A stretch of 64,000 nt of DNA from assembly GCF_001854185.1 (NCBI RefSeq), contig NZ_CP017603.1, positions 1,612,001 through 1,676,000 on the forward strand. The letters run 5' to 3'. The stretch is from Clostridium formicaceticum. Its GTDB lineage: Bacteria > Bacillota > Clostridia > Peptostreptococcales > Natronincolaceae. Below, piece by piece: positions 18,950 to 29,077 of the stretch. The notes beneath the pieces were generated by a model, which was given only the letters and a program-made list of their open reading frames with translations, was not told the DNA's origin and made no database searches. A program made the translations under genes and the position numbers. Within the stretch, counting starts at the first letter, position 1. Each line of letters begins with the position of its first letter.

Positions 18950-19987
18950 TTGGAAAATATGACCTATAAAAATGCTGGTGTAGATGTGGAAGAAGGCCAA
19001 AGGGCAGTACAGCTAATGAAAAATCATGTAAAGAGCACTTTTAATCAACATGTGCTAGAGGATATTGGTGGGTTTGGAGGATTGTTTGCTTTAGATCTTA
19101 AAGACATCAAGGAGCCTATTTTGGTTTCTGGAACGGATGGTGTAGGAACGAAACTGAAGCTGGCTTTCTTGTTAGATAAACATGATACCATAGGCCAGGA
19201 TTGCGTTGCTATGTGTGTCAATGATATATTATGCCAAGGAGCAAAGCCTCTATTCTTTTTAGATTATATTGCTACTGGCAGACTTAAAGCTGAAAAGGTA
19301 GCAGACATTGTAAAAGGTATTGCTGAAGGATGTAAAATGGCAGGCTGTGCTTTAATCGGTGGAGAAACTGCAGAAATGCCAGGATTTTATCAAGATGGAG
19401 AGTATGATGTTGCCGGCTTTTCTGTAGGAATGGTGGACAAATCTAAGGTAATCACAGGCAAAGATATCCAGGTGGGAGATGTAATCATAGGTATTCCCTC
19501 CAGCGGTGTCCATAGCAATGGTTTTTCACTGGTGAGAAAGGTTCTTTTAGAAGGAGACAAATTTGACCTAAATGCGCCTATGGAGGAATTGGGAAATACC
19601 CTGGGAGAAACCTTAATTACCCCTACAAAAATTTATGTGAAGGCTGTGTCAGAGGTGCTAAAGGCGGTAGAAGTAAAGGGCATAGCACATATCACTGGTG
19701 GAGGATTTTATGAGAATGTTCCAAGAATTTTGCCTGAAGAGGTGGATGCGCATATCCAATTAGATAGCTGGTCAATACCTGAGATATTTAAAATGATTCA
19801 AAAGATAGGTAATATCCAAGAAGAAGAAATGTACAAAACTTTTAATATGGGTATCGGTATGATGTTGGTGGTCCAGGCGAAGGATGCTGAAAGCACTTTA
19901 AAGGTATTACAGGAGGTAGGAGAATCCCCTTATAAAATAGGAGAAATTCGTGCGGGGAATAAACAGGTGGTATTATGGAGGGAATAA
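18950..19987 (+). CDS. purM: Phosphoribosylformylglycinamidine cyclo-ligase
   Basis: PurM closes FGAM to AIR with ATP. The 345-residue protein shows 'VSGTDGVGTKLKLAF', 'DCVAMCVNDILCQGAKPLFFLDY', 'GCALIGGETAEMPGFY' and 'GIPSSGVHSNGFSL'. The best start is TTG at 18950, 9 bases after AGGAGG, two bases after the purF stop; an ATG nine bases later is less well placed. Its 3' end overlaps purN by 13 bases. Confidence 0.95.
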   Translation: MENMTYKNAGVDVEEGQRAVQLMKNHVKSTFNQHVLEDIGGFGGLFALDLKDIKEPILVSGTDGVGTKLKLAFLLDKHDTIGQDCVAMCVNDILCQGAKPLFFLDYIATGRLKAEKVADIVKGIAEGCKMAGCALIGGETAEMPGFYQDGEYDVAGFSVGMVDKSKVITGKDIQVGDVIIGIPSSGVHSNGFSLVRKVLLEGDKFDLNAPMEELGNTLGETLITPTKIYVKAVSEVLKAVEVKGIAHITGGGFYENVPRILPEEVDAHIQLDSWSIPEIFKMIQKIGNIQEEEMYKTFNMGIGMMLVVQAKDAESTLKVLQEVGESPYKIGEIRAGNKQVVLWRE

Positions 19988-20598
19988 AGATTGCTGTCCT
20001 TATATCCGGTGGAGGTACGAATCTTCAAGCATTAATAGATGCGGTGGAAGCGGGATTCATCAAAGGAAGCATTGCTTTGGTGATCTCTGATAGAAAAGGG
20101 GCTTTTGGTCTTATACGAGCAGAGAATCATGGAATACAAACCATGCTTTTGGATAAGAACACTTATGGTACTATAGAAAAAAGAGATGCTGTTTTATTGC
20201 AAGCATTACAGGAGAAGGAAATAGATTTAGTAGTTTTAGCTGGATATTTAGCGATCGTGCCCCAAAATATCATTGCTGAATATCGGAATAAGATCATAAA
20301 TATTCACCCCTCTTTAATACCAAGCTTTTGCGGCAATGGATATTATGGAGAAAAGGTTCATCAGGAGGCATTCAACAGAGGTGTAAAGGTTACTGGAGCT
20401 ACAGTGCATTTTGTTAATGAGGAAACCGATGGGGGACCGATTATCCTACAAGAGATAGTAGCCATAGATTTTGACGATGATTGGAAGGATATACAGCTAA
20501 AGGTGCTAAAGATAGAGCATAAAATCCTTCCCCTTGCAGTAAAATTATTTGCAGAGGATAGGCTAGAGGTTATAGGAAATAGAGTAAAAATAAACTGA
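19975..20598 (+). CDS. purN: Phosphoribosylglycinamide formyltransferase
   Basis: PurN formylates GAR using 10-formyltetrahydrofolate. The 207-residue protein has '[18 protein letters not shown]', '[11 protein letters not shown]' with the catalytic Asn-His context, and '[18 protein letters not shown]'. The ATG at 19975 lies inside the end of purM, indicating translational coupling. purH follows after ten bases. Confidence 0.95.
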   Translation: MEGIKIAVLISGGGTNLQALIDAVEAGFIKGSIALVISDRKGAFGLIRAENHGIQTMLLDKNTYGTIEKRDAVLLQALQEKEIDLVVLAGYLAIVPQNIIAEYRNKIINIHPSLIPSFCGNGYYGEKVHQEAFNRGVKVTGATVHFVNEETDGGPIILQEIVAIDFDDDWKDIQLKVLKIEHKILPLAVKLFAEDRLEVIGNRVKIN

Positions 20599-20608
20599 GG
20601 TGATAAAA

Positions 20609-22138
20609 ATGATAAAAAGAGCATTGATTAGTGTTTCTGACAAAACTGGGATTGTAGATTTTGCGAAGGCGTTATCTAAGCTGGGGGTAGAAATATTATC
20701 TACTGGAGGAACTGCAAAGCTTTTAAGAGATGGTGGTGTAAATGCCATCGATGTATCGGATGTAACCGGTTTTCCAGAATGTTTAGATGGAAGAGTAAAG
20801 ACGCTGCATCCAGTAATCCATGGCGGCATTTTAGCTATACGGGATAATGAAGAACATCAAAAAACCTTACAACAACAAAATATTACTCCGATTGATTTAG
20901 TTGTTATCAATCTATATCCCTTCAAGGAGACGATTTTGAAAGAAGGGGTAACGATGGAGGAAGCCATAGAAAACATTGACATTGGTGGACCGACGATGCT
21001 ACGTTCAGCTGCAAAAAATCACAAATTTGTAACAGTTATAACGGACCCTAAAGACTATGGAAAAGTCCTTGAAGAAATAAAAGAAGCAGGCGATACGTGT
21101 TTTGCAACAAGATATGACTTGGCGTTAAAGGTATTTCAACATACAAGTCATTATGACACATTGATTGCTGCTTATTTAGGGAAAGACAAGGAAGGCTTTG
21201 GCGATACTTTAACATTAACTTATGAAAAGGTACAGGACTTAAGATACGGAGAAAACCCTCATCAACAGGCAGTCTTTTATAGAGAGGTAGGTCTTCAGCC
21301 TGGCACATTGGTAGAAGGCATTCAGTTGCAGGGAAAAGAGTTGTCCTTTAATAACATTAATGATGCAAATGGGGCATTAGAACTGTTGAAAGAATTTGAA
21401 GAACCTACAGTGGTGGCGATTAAACACACCAATCCTTGTGGTGTAGCCTCTGGTGAAGATATCTACGAAGCTTATAATAAAGCCTTTGAGGCAGACCCCC
21501 TATCTATCTTTGGAGGTATTATTGCTGCCAACCAAGTCATTGATGGAAGAACAGCAGAAAAAATGAAGGATGTCTTTTTGGAAGTAATTATTGCTCCTGA
21601 TTTTACAGAGGAGGCTTTGAAGATATTTAACGATAAGCAAAACCTGCGATTGATCAAGTTGACGAATATTACAGCAAAAAAAGAAAAAGCCATAGATATG
21701 AAAAAGGTAGCCGGTGGCCTTTTGATTCAAGATGTAAACAAAGAGCTAATCAAGGAAATAGAAATAGTGACAGAGAAAAAACCTACGGAAAAGATGATGG
21801 AGGACTTAGTTTTTGCCTTTAAAATTGTTAAACATGTAAAGTCCAATGCTATTGTGTTGGTGAAGGATAAGCAAACTTTAGCAGTAGGACCAGGACAAAC
21901 CAGTAGAATATGGGCATTACAAAATGCTATTAAAAATAGCACCCATGACCTTGAAGGCAGCGTTATGGCATCAGACGCTTTCTTCCCTTTTAGTGATTGT
22001 GTAGACGCGGCTTTTAAGGCTGGAGTAAAAGCTATTATTCAGCCAGGGGGATCTTTAAATGATAAACTATCCGTTGAAGCTTGTAACGAGAAGGGAATTG
22101 CTATGGTGTTTACAGGAATGAGACATTTTAAGCATTAA
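20609..22138 (+). CDS. purH: Bifunctional AICAR transformylase / IMP cyclohydrolase
   Basis: PurH does the last two steps to IMP. The 509-residue length is normal. The N-terminal cyclohydrolase domain has '[16 protein letters not shown]', '[11 protein letters not shown]' and '[13 protein letters not shown]'; the C-terminal transformylase has '[15 protein letters not shown]', '[11 protein letters not shown]' and '[13 protein letters not shown]'. I start it at the ATG at 20609 after GAGGTG, rather than the GTG that forms part of that ribosome site. Confidence 0.96.
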   Translation: MIKRALISVSDKTGIVDFAKALSKLGVEILSTGGTAKLLRDGGVNAIDVSDVTGFPECLDGRVKTLHPVIHGGILAIRDNEEHQKTLQQQNITPIDLVVINLYPFKETILKEGVTMEEAIENIDIGGPTMLRSAAKNHKFVTVITDPKDYGKVLEEIKEAGDTCFATRYDLALKVFQHTSHYDTLIAAYLGKDKEGFGDTLTLTYEKVQDLRYGENPHQQAVFYREVGLQPGTLVEGIQLQGKELSFNNINDANGALELLKEFEEPTVVAIKHTNPCGVASGEDIYEAYNKAFEADPLSIFGGIIAANQVIDGRTAEKMKDVFLEVIIAPDFTEEALKIFNDKQNLRLIKLTNITAKKEKAIDMKKVAGGLLIQDVNKELIKEIEIVTEKKPTEKMMEDLVFAFKIVKHVKSNAIVLVKDKQTLAVGPGQTSRIWALQNAIKNSTHDLEGSVMASDAFFPFSDCVDAAFKAGVKAIIQPGGSLNDKLSVEACNEKGIAMVFTGMRHFKH

Positions 22139-22237
22139 ACTGAAGTTGCTGAGGAGGTTTCGGTATGCACTTCCTTGGTCTTGTTACTTAGTTTCAAAGG
22201 GGTATCTATATAAGTAAAACATATGGAGGTGAAGAAA

Positions 22238-23491
22238 TTGAGAGTATTGGTGATTGGTAATGGTGGCCGAGAGCATACGATTGTTTGGAAATTAAGTCAA
22301 AGTCCATTGGTAAAGGAAATATACTGCGCTCCTGGCAATCCTGGTATAGCCCAGCTAGCAAAGTGCGTAGAAATATCTGTGGAAAATATAGAAGAACTTG
22401 TAGCTTTTTCCCGGGAAATGTCAATTGATGTAACTATCGTGGGGCCAGAGGTGCCATTGGTGTTGGGAATTGCTGATAAATTCAAGCAACAGGGTTTGAA
22501 AATCATAGGGCCTTCTCAGGCAGCGGCTCAATTAGAAGGCAGCAAAGCCTTTTCGAAAGATTTTATGAAAAAGTACCGTATTCCTACTGCTATGTACCAT
22601 GAGGTGCATTCCTATGAGGAGGCGTTAGCAACTTTGAAGGAATATAGTTTTCCAGTAGTGATTAAGGCAGACGGCTTGGCGGCAGGTAAAGGGGTCTTAA
22701 TCTGTAGCAACCAACAAGAGGCCGAGAAGGCTTTGGAGGATATACTTATCACGAAGGTCTTTGGAAGCGCAGGAAATAAAGTAGTTATCGAAGAATTTTT
22801 AGAAGGGATAGAAACCTCCGTCCTTTGTTTTACAGATAGTAAGACCATTGTGCCAATGGTAAGCAGTCAGGATCATAAGAGGATTTATGATGGCGATCAA
22901 GGTCCAAATACTGGAGGGATGGGAACTTACTCTCCTAATTATGTTTACACCGATGAAGTTGCTAAAATTGTAGAAAGGGATATTTTACAACCTACATTGG
23001 AGGGAATACAGAAGGAAAATATGGATTACAAAGGCATTGTTTTTATTGGTTTGATGATTACAAAAGAAGGCCCAAAGGTATTAGAATATAATGTAAGGTT
23101 TGGAGATCCTGAAACCCAGGTGGTTTTGCCAAGGTTAGATACAGACTTGATGGAAATATTTCTTGCCATGCTAGAGGAAAAACTTTCTGACATAAAGATT
23201 AACTGGAATAATAAAGCGGTGGTATGTGTGGTATTGGCTTCGGGTGGGTATCCTGGAGATTATGAAAAGGGTAAGGAAATTACAGGTTTAGAGGAAGTGA
23301 AAGAAAACACCATTGTTTTTCATGCTGGCACTGCTATGAAGGAAGGGAAGTTAGTAACCAATGGTGGACGGGTATTGGGGGTCACTTCTTGGGCACAGGA
23401 TATAGAAACTGCTAAAAAACAAGCCTATATGCATGTAGAGAATATACATTTTGCAGGAAAAACCTATCGTAAAGATATAGCAGTGAGATAA
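22238..23491 (+). CDS. purD: Phosphoribosylamine-glycine ligase
   Basis: PurD makes GAR from phosphoribosylamine, glycine and ATP. The 417-residue ATP-grasp protein starts 'LRVLVIGNGGREHTIVWKL' and has 'VIKADGLAAGKGV', 'HKRIYDGDQGPNTGGMG' and 'NVRFGDPETQ'. GGAGGTG at 22226-22232 precedes a TTG at 22238, which I take as the start; the ATG at 22223 would place that site inside the gene. It is the last gene of the run and its stop codon lies within the terminator stem. Confidence 0.94.
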   Translation: MRVLVIGNGGREHTIVWKLSQSPLVKEIYCAPGNPGIAQLAKCVEISVENIEELVAFSREMSIDVTIVGPEVPLVLGIADKFKQQGLKIIGPSQAAAQLEGSKAFSKDFMKKYRIPTAMYHEVHSYEEALATLKEYSFPVVIKADGLAAGKGVLICSNQQEAEKALEDILITKVFGSAGNKVVIEEFLEGIETSVLCFTDSKTIVPMVSSQDHKRIYDGDQGPNTGGMGTYSPNYVYTDEVAKIVERDILQPTLEGIQKENMDYKGIVFIGLMITKEGPKVLEYNVRFGDPETQVVLPRLDTDLMEIFLAMLEEKLSDIKINWNNKAVVCVVLASGGYPGDYEKGKEITGLEEVKENTIVFHAGTAMKEGKLVTNGGRVLGVTSWAQDIETAKKQAYMHVENIHFAGKTYRKDIAVR

Positions 23492-23508
23492 TTCTCACTG
23501 CTTTTTTT
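23479..23508 (+). terminator. Terminator of the pur operon
   Basis: AGCAGTGAGA pairs with TCTCACTGCT around TAAT, followed by a run of seven Ts. The stem begins inside the last codons of purD. Confidence 0.92.
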
Positions 23509-23881
23509 AAATGCTAAAGGATATTTTAGTAATGGACTCAACAATAGGATCATGTTCTTTGCTAATAGTAAATATTTTGTATAGGAAAAATTTAAAGATC
23601 CTTTTGCTCTTTTCAATAAAGTATATGCTTGTAGATGTTATATGGTTCCATGAATTAACACAAATTCTGGCAGAGAGGACTATTTGTGGATAGATAATCG
23701 TTGTTCTAAAATATAAAATGAGACTTCATTCATAAGTAGATGACCAAAATCTATGATTTTGTGTCAGTCACTTATACAGAGTGCAAACTTGCACTTTAAC
23801 TTTTTTGGCAGTCACTAAAAGACAATTATTGCAAAAATTAGTTCCGAATTATCATTTATGAAAGGGTAGAAGGAGATTATA
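23509..23881. other. Intergenic stretch with no supported gene
   Basis: This is AT-rich. A 60-codon frame from 23511 has no ribosome site and no recognisable sequence. I see no clear structure or repeat here; the receptor promoter begins at its right edge. Confidence 0.5.
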
Positions 23882-23910
23882 TTGAAATTTCCTACAATTT
23901 ATGTTAATAT
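23882..23910 (+). promoter_or_regulatory. Sigma-A promoter of the chemoreceptor gene
   Basis: TTGAAA (23882-23887), a 17-base spacer and TAATAT (23905-23910), about 67 bases before the start codon. Confidence 0.6.
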
Positions 23911-23977
23911 TGTCCAAAGAAGAATTTTTTTACGGTAATAATCATTTTAACCTATATCGTGAGGGGAGCGGGACAAC

Positions 23978-25693
23978 GTGAGGAAAATATTAGGCAATAT
24001 CAGGCTTAATAATTTTATTATGGCTATTGTGTTTTTGGGACTTATCTCTATGATTCTTATAGGTGTCACAGGATATACAGGAATTAATAATATCCACTAT
24101 AGAGTAAATAGCATGTATTATGATGCTGTTATCCCTAGTCAGCAGGCCAGTGACATCAATCATAAGTTTATGAGCATTAGGGTAGAGAGTCTACGTATGT
24201 TAGATATAGGCTATAATCTTAGTATTGCTAATAACATAAATAAGCTAGATCAGCAATTAAAAGAGGTAATCGATGATTACTTAGAAACAGAAAGAGAGGG
24301 CATCAACAGAGATTCAGCATTGTTTAGTACAATTATAAAAGACTATGATCAATATATGGAAGCTTGGCAAGGGGTACAAACAAAATTAATGGAGCAAGAG
24401 GAAGTCAGTCTTGATGAAAGATTTAGGTTAGATAGTAGAGGAAATGCTATTTTTAATAACCTAAGCTATATTTTATTAGAAAATAAAGAAAGAGCAGAAG
24501 CTCTTAATAAAGAGAGCATTGCCATTTATAATGAAAATAGTAAAAATCTTGTAAAAATTTTTATTATAGGGACTGCTTTACTGTTGTTCTTTTCCCTCAT
24601 CATTATTAAAGTTTTCAAGGTCTCTATCAATGATATGTTAGAAGTTTACAAGAAGATAGCTACTGGAAATCTAGCTGTTTCCATAGATACCATTGGAAAA
24701 AATGAGTTTGGAACAATGAAAAAAACCCTATCATACACGATTGAAAACTTTTCTAAGATGCTGAAAAGTATTAAAGAAAATTCTAATGAAAACAGTGACA
24801 GCGCCCATGCCTTATCCTCTATTTGTCAACAGATGACAGCGGCTGCTCAGGAGGTTGCGGAGGCTGTACAAGGGGTGGCAAAGGGTTCTAACGATCAAAC
24901 ACAGGAGTTAGAAAAAGTTAAAATGATATTGAATGATTTTAGTGAGGCATTAGAAAAGGTTGTTAAGGAGATAGGAACAATCCATACCAGCACAAAAGAG
25001 ACAGACAAAATGATTCTACAAGGAAATGAAAAATTGCAACACTTAGTAAGTTCTACAGAAAATATCAGCACTTCCTTCCATCAAGTAAGCAGTAATGTAA
25101 CCTCCTTGAACGAAAAAATTAGTAAAATTGCTGATATTACAGAGCTTATCAATAGCATATCAGAGCAAACCAACCTGCTGGCGTTAAATGCTGCTATAGA
25201 AGCTGCAAGAGCAGGGGAAGCTGGGAAAGGGTTTGCGGTAGTTGCTGATGAAATCAGAAAATTAGCTGATCAATCCCAAAGATCATCTCAAGACATCAAT
25301 GAATTACTGACAAACATTACAATCGACAGAGAAAGAATTACCCATACCACAGCCGACGGTATTTATAATCTACAAACGCAAGAGAAAGTGGTGGAGGAAG
25401 CTATCAACTCCTTTAAAGAAATATTACAAAATATAGAGGGGATTATACCGAAAATAGAAAGGGTTAGTGGTGAGATCAAAGAGGTAAACGAAAACAAAAA
25501 TCATGTTGCGATGAATGTAGACGCTGTTTTGAAAATTTCTGAAGAAAATGCTGCTGTTGCTCAACACATCGCTGCTTCCTCTGAAGAAATGAGTGCTTCC
25601 GTAGAAGAGGTAGCATCGACAGCGCAAGTGCTAAATACAATGACCTTGAAAATGCAGGAAGAAATGGGACAATTTATCTTAGAAGAAAATTAA
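23978..25693 (+). CDS. Methyl-accepting chemotaxis protein
   Basis: This is a 571-residue receptor. A first membrane helix (about 12-34) is followed by an extracellular four-helix-bundle sensor (35-190), a second helix (191-212, '[21 protein letters not shown]'), a HAMP region (to about 265) and the long cytoplasmic signalling domain. The hairpin tip reads '[38 protein letters not shown]', which contacts CheA and CheW. The start is GTG after GAGGGG. The ligand is unknown. It is monocistronic. Confidence 0.95.
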   Translation: MRKILGNIRLNNFIMAIVFLGLISMILIGVTGYTGINNIHYRVNSMYYDAVIPSQQASDINHKFMSIRVESLRMLDIGYNLSIANNINKLDQQLKEVIDDYLETEREGINRDSALFSTIIKDYDQYMEAWQGVQTKLMEQEEVSLDERFRLDSRGNAIFNNLSYILLENKERAEALNKESIAIYNENSKNLVKIFIIGTALLLFFSLIIIKVFKVSINDMLEVYKKIATGNLAVSIDTIGKNEFGTMKKTLSYTIENFSKMLKSIKENSNENSDSAHALSSICQQMTAAAQEVAEAVQGVAKGSNDQTQELEKVKMILNDFSEALEKVVKEIGTIHTSTKETDKMILQGNEKLQHLVSSTENISTSFHQVSSNVTSLNEKISKIADITELINSISEQTNLLALNAAIEAARAGEAGKGFAVVADEIRKLADQSQRSSQDINELLTNITIDRERITHTTADGIYNLQTQEKVVEEAINSFKEILQNIEGIIPKIERVSGEIKEVNENKNHVAMNVDAVLKISEENAAVAQHIAASSEEMSASVEEVASTAQVLNTMTLKMQEEMGQFILEEN

Positions 25694-25711
25694 TTTACAT
25701 AATGAATAAGG

Positions 25712-25754
25712 AAAGCACCACCAAAGCATTTTAGATGATTTTGGTGGTGCTTTT
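25712..25754. terminator. Bidirectional terminator
   Basis: AAAGCACCACCAAA pairs with TTTGGTGGTGCTTT, with T runs on the plus strand and A runs at the left end, between convergent genes. Confidence 0.85.
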
Positions 25755-25771
25755 ACCTTTGTAATAAAGCG

Positions 25772-25969
25772 TTATTCACCCTTCATAATCGTTTCCCATT
25801 GTTCTTCATAAAAGTATTTGGGATCAAAAAAATCTACATCTCGCACCATATCTAGAGGCATAACATAAGCATTCATATCCTTATTTTCTATTTCAAAGTC
25901 CCTAGCGTTATAAGTGTCATCGATCATATCTTGAGGATTTCTAGGGGTAGGTAGAGATTTTCTTTTCAT
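25772..25969 (-). CDS. Small conserved-looking protein of unknown function
   Basis: This 65-residue reading frame has a strong AAGGAGG 6 bases before its ATG and ends next to a terminator, which argues that it is real. The sequence is polar and rich in Asp, Tyr, Phe and Met ('PRNPQDMIDDTYNARDFEIE', 'DVDFFDPKYFYEEQWETI'). There is no membrane segment, signal peptide or cysteine. I do not recognise a family. Confidence 0.6.
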   Translation of the reverse strand: MKRKSLPTPRNPQDMIDDTYNARDFEIENKDMNAYVMPLDMVRDVDFFDPKYFYEEQWETIMKGE

Positions 25970-26140
25970 TTTGACACCTCCTTATACTTTCCTTATGCAA
26001 CTTGTAGATATCCACATAAAGACGTATATGTATCCACTGATTTTCCAAATGGTCTTTAACATAGGTTAGGATGATTGCAAAGTTTAAGCCTCATTTTATT
26101 AGTATGGCAAGTAAAAGTATTTTTATCAGAAATGTTTAAC

Positions 26141-26178
26141 AAAAAAATAAAAATGCCAATCGTTTATTGGCATTTTTT
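26141..26178 (-). terminator. Terminator of metNIQ
   Basis: AAAATGCCAAT pairs with ATTGGCATTTT around CGTTT; A tracts on the plus strand give a T tract on the minus strand, just past the metQ stop. Confidence 0.8.
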
Positions 26179-26191
26179 AAAGAAGAAAAAA

Positions 26192-27031
26192 TTAAAAAGC
26201 AGGTACAATAGCTCCTTCGTATTTAGTTTCAAGAAACGCTTTAACTTCTGGAGAATTTAATACATCAACTAGAGCTAAAATAGCTTCATTGTTTTGATCC
26301 TCTGGACGTATTGTCAACACGTTGGCATAAGGGGAATTAGCATCCTCTATAATCAATGAATCTTTTACAGGGTTGAAACCAGTCTCTAAAGCATAGTTGG
26401 TATTGATGACAGAGGCAGCTACGTCATCTAATGATCTAGGTAGCAGCGGGGCTTCTAAAGCAACAAATTTTAAGTTTTTCGGATTAGAGGCAATATCTTT
26501 TTCAGTAGCTTCTAATCCAGCATCTTCTGCTAATTCAATCAGCCCATAATATTCCAATAATAGCAACGCTCGACCACCATTGGTTGGATCATTTGGAATG
26601 GAAATGGTAGCTCCTTCCTCTAAATCTTCGAAAGCAGCTAGTTTTTTAGAATAAAGACCCAATGGTTCCACATGTACTTTAGCTACAGCGCTTAATTGTA
26701 AGTTGTTGTTGGTAGCGAAAGTTTCCATGTAAGGTACATGCTGGAAGAAATTAGCATCAATTTCGCCATCGGCTAGTGCTAAGTTAGGGGTTACATAATC
26801 AGTAAACTCTGTTATGTTAAGTTGGATACCTTCTTCAAGAAGGATAGGTTGAATAAACTCGAGTATTTCCATATGGGGTACTGGGGTAGCACCGATTGTT
26901 AATACAGTTACATCTCCTTCTACATCTCCCTCTGCAATTGTAGCCTCCCCTGTAGGTTTAGCCTTTGTACAACCTGCTAATAAGGTTATTACCAATAATC
27001 CAATAATTAATAAAATACTTTTCTTTTTCAT
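26192..27031 (-). CDS. metQ: Methionine ABC transporter substrate-binding lipoprotein
   Basis: This 279-residue NlpA/MetQ lipoprotein captures methionine outside the membrane. The signal peptide ends in the lipobox LLAGC (Cys21). Family motifs are 'ITEFTDYVTPNLALADGEID', 'FQHVPYMETF' and the ending 'FLETKYEGAIVPAF'. I start it at 27031 after AGGAGG; a longer frame would overlap metI. It follows metI by four bases and is the last gene of metNIQ, which sits behind SAM-I riboswitches. Confidence 0.95.
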   Translation of the reverse strand: MKKKSILLIIGLLVITLLAGCTKAKPTGEATIAEGDVEGDVTVLTIGATPVPHMEILEFIQPILLEEGIQLNITEFTDYVTPNLALADGEIDANFFQHVPYMETFATNNNLQLSAVAKVHVEPLGLYSKKLAAFEDLEEGATISIPNDPTNGGRALLLLEYYGLIELAEDAGLEATEKDIASNPKNLKFVALEAPLLPRSLDDVAASVINTNYALETGFNPVKDSLIIEDANSPYANVLTIRPEDQNNEAILALVDVLNSPEVKAFLETKYEGAIVPAF

Positions 27032-27035
27032 TTTG

Positions 27036-27686
27036 TTACCTCCTATCAATTTTTTTAGCGATAAAGTTTCCTGAAGCTTGAACAATTTGTACTATTAAAA
27101 TAAGTAATATTACTGTCCATAGCATGACGTCTTTGTCGAAACGGTGATAGCCGTATCGAATGGCCAAGTCTCCTAAGCCACCTGCTCCAACTGCTCCCCC
27201 CATAGCGGAGTAGCCAATAACATTGACGATGGTGATGGTAATACCTAAGATAATAGCTGGCATGCTTTCTGGAATTAAAACCTTGTAAATAATTTGAAAA
27301 TTGCTAGCACCCATTGCTTGAGAGGCTTCTATAACACCCTTGTTTACCTCTAGGAGAGCATTTTCAATCACCCTGGAGAAAAAAGGGATGGTTGCTACTG
27401 TCAAAGGAACGATCGCTGCCGTTGTTCCAATAGCGGTTCCTACTACCATACGGGTAAAGGGAATGATAGAGATCATTAAAATAATAAAAGGGAAGGAGCG
27501 TCCCATGTTCACAATGTAAGAAAAACAATGATGCAGCATTTTGTGCTCCATAATATGATCTTTTCTAGTAACTACAAGAAGAATGCCTAAGGGAGTTCCT
27601 ATCAATACGGCTAACAACGTAGAGAGAGAAACCATATAAAAAGTCTCCTGTATAGAAGGAATAATAAGATTTAATAATCTTTCCAT
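27036..27686 (-). CDS. metI: Methionine ABC transporter permease
   Basis: MetI is the 216-residue inner-membrane permease of the MetNIQ importer. It has about five membrane helices and the permease motif 'EASQAMGASNFQIIYKVLIPESMPAIILG', which contacts the ATPase. The ATG at 27684-27686 lies two bases after the metN stop, with AGGTGG just upstream inside metN. Confidence 0.94.
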   Translation of the reverse strand: MERLLNLIIPSIQETFYMVSLSTLLAVLIGTPLGILLVVTRKDHIMEHKMLHHCFSYIVNMGRSFPFIILMISIIPFTRMVVGTAIGTTAAIVPLTVATIPFFSRVIENALLEVNKGVIEASQAMGASNFQIIYKVLIPESMPAIILGITITIVNVIGYSAMGGAVGAGGLGDLAIRYGYHRFDKDVMLWTVILLILIVQIVQASGNFIAKKIDRR

Positions 27687-27687
27687 T

Positions 27688-28485
27688 TTATAGTCCACCT
27701 GCCTTAACATTTCTAAATAAATTAAAGGGAATAGGCTGATGCTTTTCAAAGGCCTTGTGACCTAACAACAACTTTGTATAGGGATGCTGTGGGGTTTTAA
27801 ATACCTGTTGAGCAAGGCCTTCCTCTACAACCTCTCCATCTTTTAACACTGCTACTCTATTACATATTTGCTCTATAACCTCCATTTGATGGGTGATTAA
27901 TACTACGGTTATATTCAACTTTTCGTTGATCTCTTTTAATAAGTTCAGGATACTTCTGCTGGTAATAGGATCGAGAGCGGAAGTAGCTTCATCACTTAAG
28001 AGGATTTGAGGATTTGTAGCTAAGGCCCTTGCGATAGCTACCCTTTGTCTTTGACCACCACTCAGCTGGGATGGATAGTGCTTTCTTTTATCCCATAGGC
28101 CTACTAACTGCAGTAGTTGTTCTACTCTTTCTTTTATCTCATGCTTTTTTACACCGTTAAGTTCTAAAGGATAAGCAACATTTTTTTCTACATTTCTGCT
28201 GGTAAGAAGATGATAGTTTTGAAAAATCATGCCCATATTTCTACGGGATTGTCTCAGAAGGTGGGGAGAAAGTTTCGTTAAGTCAACACCATCTACCCAT
28301 ACTTCTCCGTTAGTAGGGGTTTCTAAGAGATTAATGCAGCGAATCAAGGTGGATTTTCCTGCACCACTAAGGCCCATAATACCGTAAATATCTCCTTTGT
28401 CTATGTTTAAGTTAATGTTTTTTAATGCTAAGACATTACCTTCTTTAGATTCATAGAGTTTACTAAGATTTTTTAATTGAATCAT
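27688..28485 (-). CDS. metN: Methionine ABC transporter ATP-binding protein, short form
   Basis: MetN drives methionine import. Walker A is '[13 protein letters not shown]', the signature is '[15 protein letters not shown]' and Walker B reads '[13 protein letters not shown]'. At 265 residues it ends soon after the nucleotide-binding domain; typical MetN is about 340 residues with a C-terminal NIL/ACT-like domain that binds methionine and inhibits transport. That domain is absent here, so transinhibition is probably lost, leaving control to the two riboswitches upstream. The start follows AAGGAGTGATG. Confidence 0.93.
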   Translation of the reverse strand: MIQLKNLSKLYESKEGNVLALKNINLNIDKGDIYGIMGLSGAGKSTLIRCINLLETPTNGEVWVDGVDLTKLSPHLLRQSRRNMGMIFQNYHLLTSRNVEKNVAYPLELNGVKKHEIKERVEQLLQLVGLWDKRKHYPSQLSGGQRQRVAIARALATNPQILLSDEATSALDPITSRSILNLLKEINEKLNITVVLITHQMEVIEQICNRVAVLKDGEVVEEGLAQQVFKTPQHPYTKLLLGHKAFEKHQPIPFNLFRNVKAGGL

Positions 28486-28514
28486 TTCATCACTCCTTAA
28501 AAAATTTTAAGCAT

Positions 28515-28671
28515 TAAAAAAGCCTCTTTACAAGGAAAGAGGCACTATAAAACATTCTCCTCCCTCATCTTTCAACACTTATGTGCTGCAGGAATTGGCA
28601 CCTTCGATATAGGCTATATATCGTGGTTGCCGGGCTTCATAGGGCCAGTCCCTCCACCTCTCTTGATAAGA
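28515..28671 (-). promoter_or_regulatory. SAM-I riboswitch and terminator, copy next to metN
   Basis: On the minus strand the aptamer (28671 down to about 28563) starts CTTATCAAGAGAGGTGGAGG, has the conserved CCCTATGAAGCCCGGCAACC, GGTGCCAATTCCTGCAG, and closes P1 with GATGAG. A terminator follows: GCCTCTTT and AAAGAGGC around a short loop at 28521-28543, then six Ts (28515-28520). SAM binding should stop transcription before metN. Confidence 0.95.
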
Positions 28672-28698
28672 GTTTATAAATCTATTAGGTTTTTCATT

Positions 28699-28856
28699 AA
28701 AAAAACCTCTTCACAAGGAAAGAGGCACTATAAACCAGTTCTCCTCCCTCATCTTTCAACACTTATGTGTTGCAGGAATTGGCACCTTCGATATAAGATA
28801 TATATCGTGGTTGCCGGGCTTCATAGGGCCAGTCCCTCCACCTCTCTTGATAAGAG
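28699..28856 (-). promoter_or_regulatory. SAM-I riboswitch and terminator, upstream copy
   Basis: This is a second complete S-box, aptamer 28856 to about 28747 and terminator 28726 to 28699 with a run of seven Ts. It is nearly identical to the copy 185 bases downstream; most differences fall in the variable P3 stem and the terminator stem. Both copies keep their own terminator, so a transcript must pass two SAM checkpoints to reach metN. Confidence 0.95.
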
Positions 28857-28898
28857 TTTATTTTAACTTATATGATTGTATGCTAAGCTATGAAATAA

Positions 28899-28927
28899 AT
28901 TATATTAGGTTTTAAATAAAAAGTCAA
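28899..28927 (-). promoter_or_regulatory. Sigma-A promoter of metNIQ
   Basis: On the minus strand, TTGACT (28922-28927), a 17-base spacer and a consensus TATAAT (28899-28904) lie about 43 bases before the upstream SAM aptamer. Confidence 0.8.
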
Positions 28928-29077
28928 TAATAAAAATGATAAAAAAATATTGGTAATTTTTCACATGAAAAATGTGAATTGATTAACGCATTAAAGTAAA
29001 AAAGTTTTCGTAAAGAAAAGGAAATTAAAAAAAATGGTCGAATTTATATAGTAAAGTAAGGATTTGAGGTGATAAAA

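Noticed and set aside
23511-23693. 60-codon frame after purD
   Set aside because: It starts inside the terminator region, has no ribosome site and no family resemblance.
26075-26260. 61-codon plus-strand frame
   Set aside because: It overlaps the metQ terminator and the end of metQ in antisense and has no ribosome site.
28627-28866. Plus-strand frame of 79 codons before metNIQ
   Set aside because: It runs antisense through the two SAM-I riboswitches; its repeated peptide simply reflects the duplicated aptamers.
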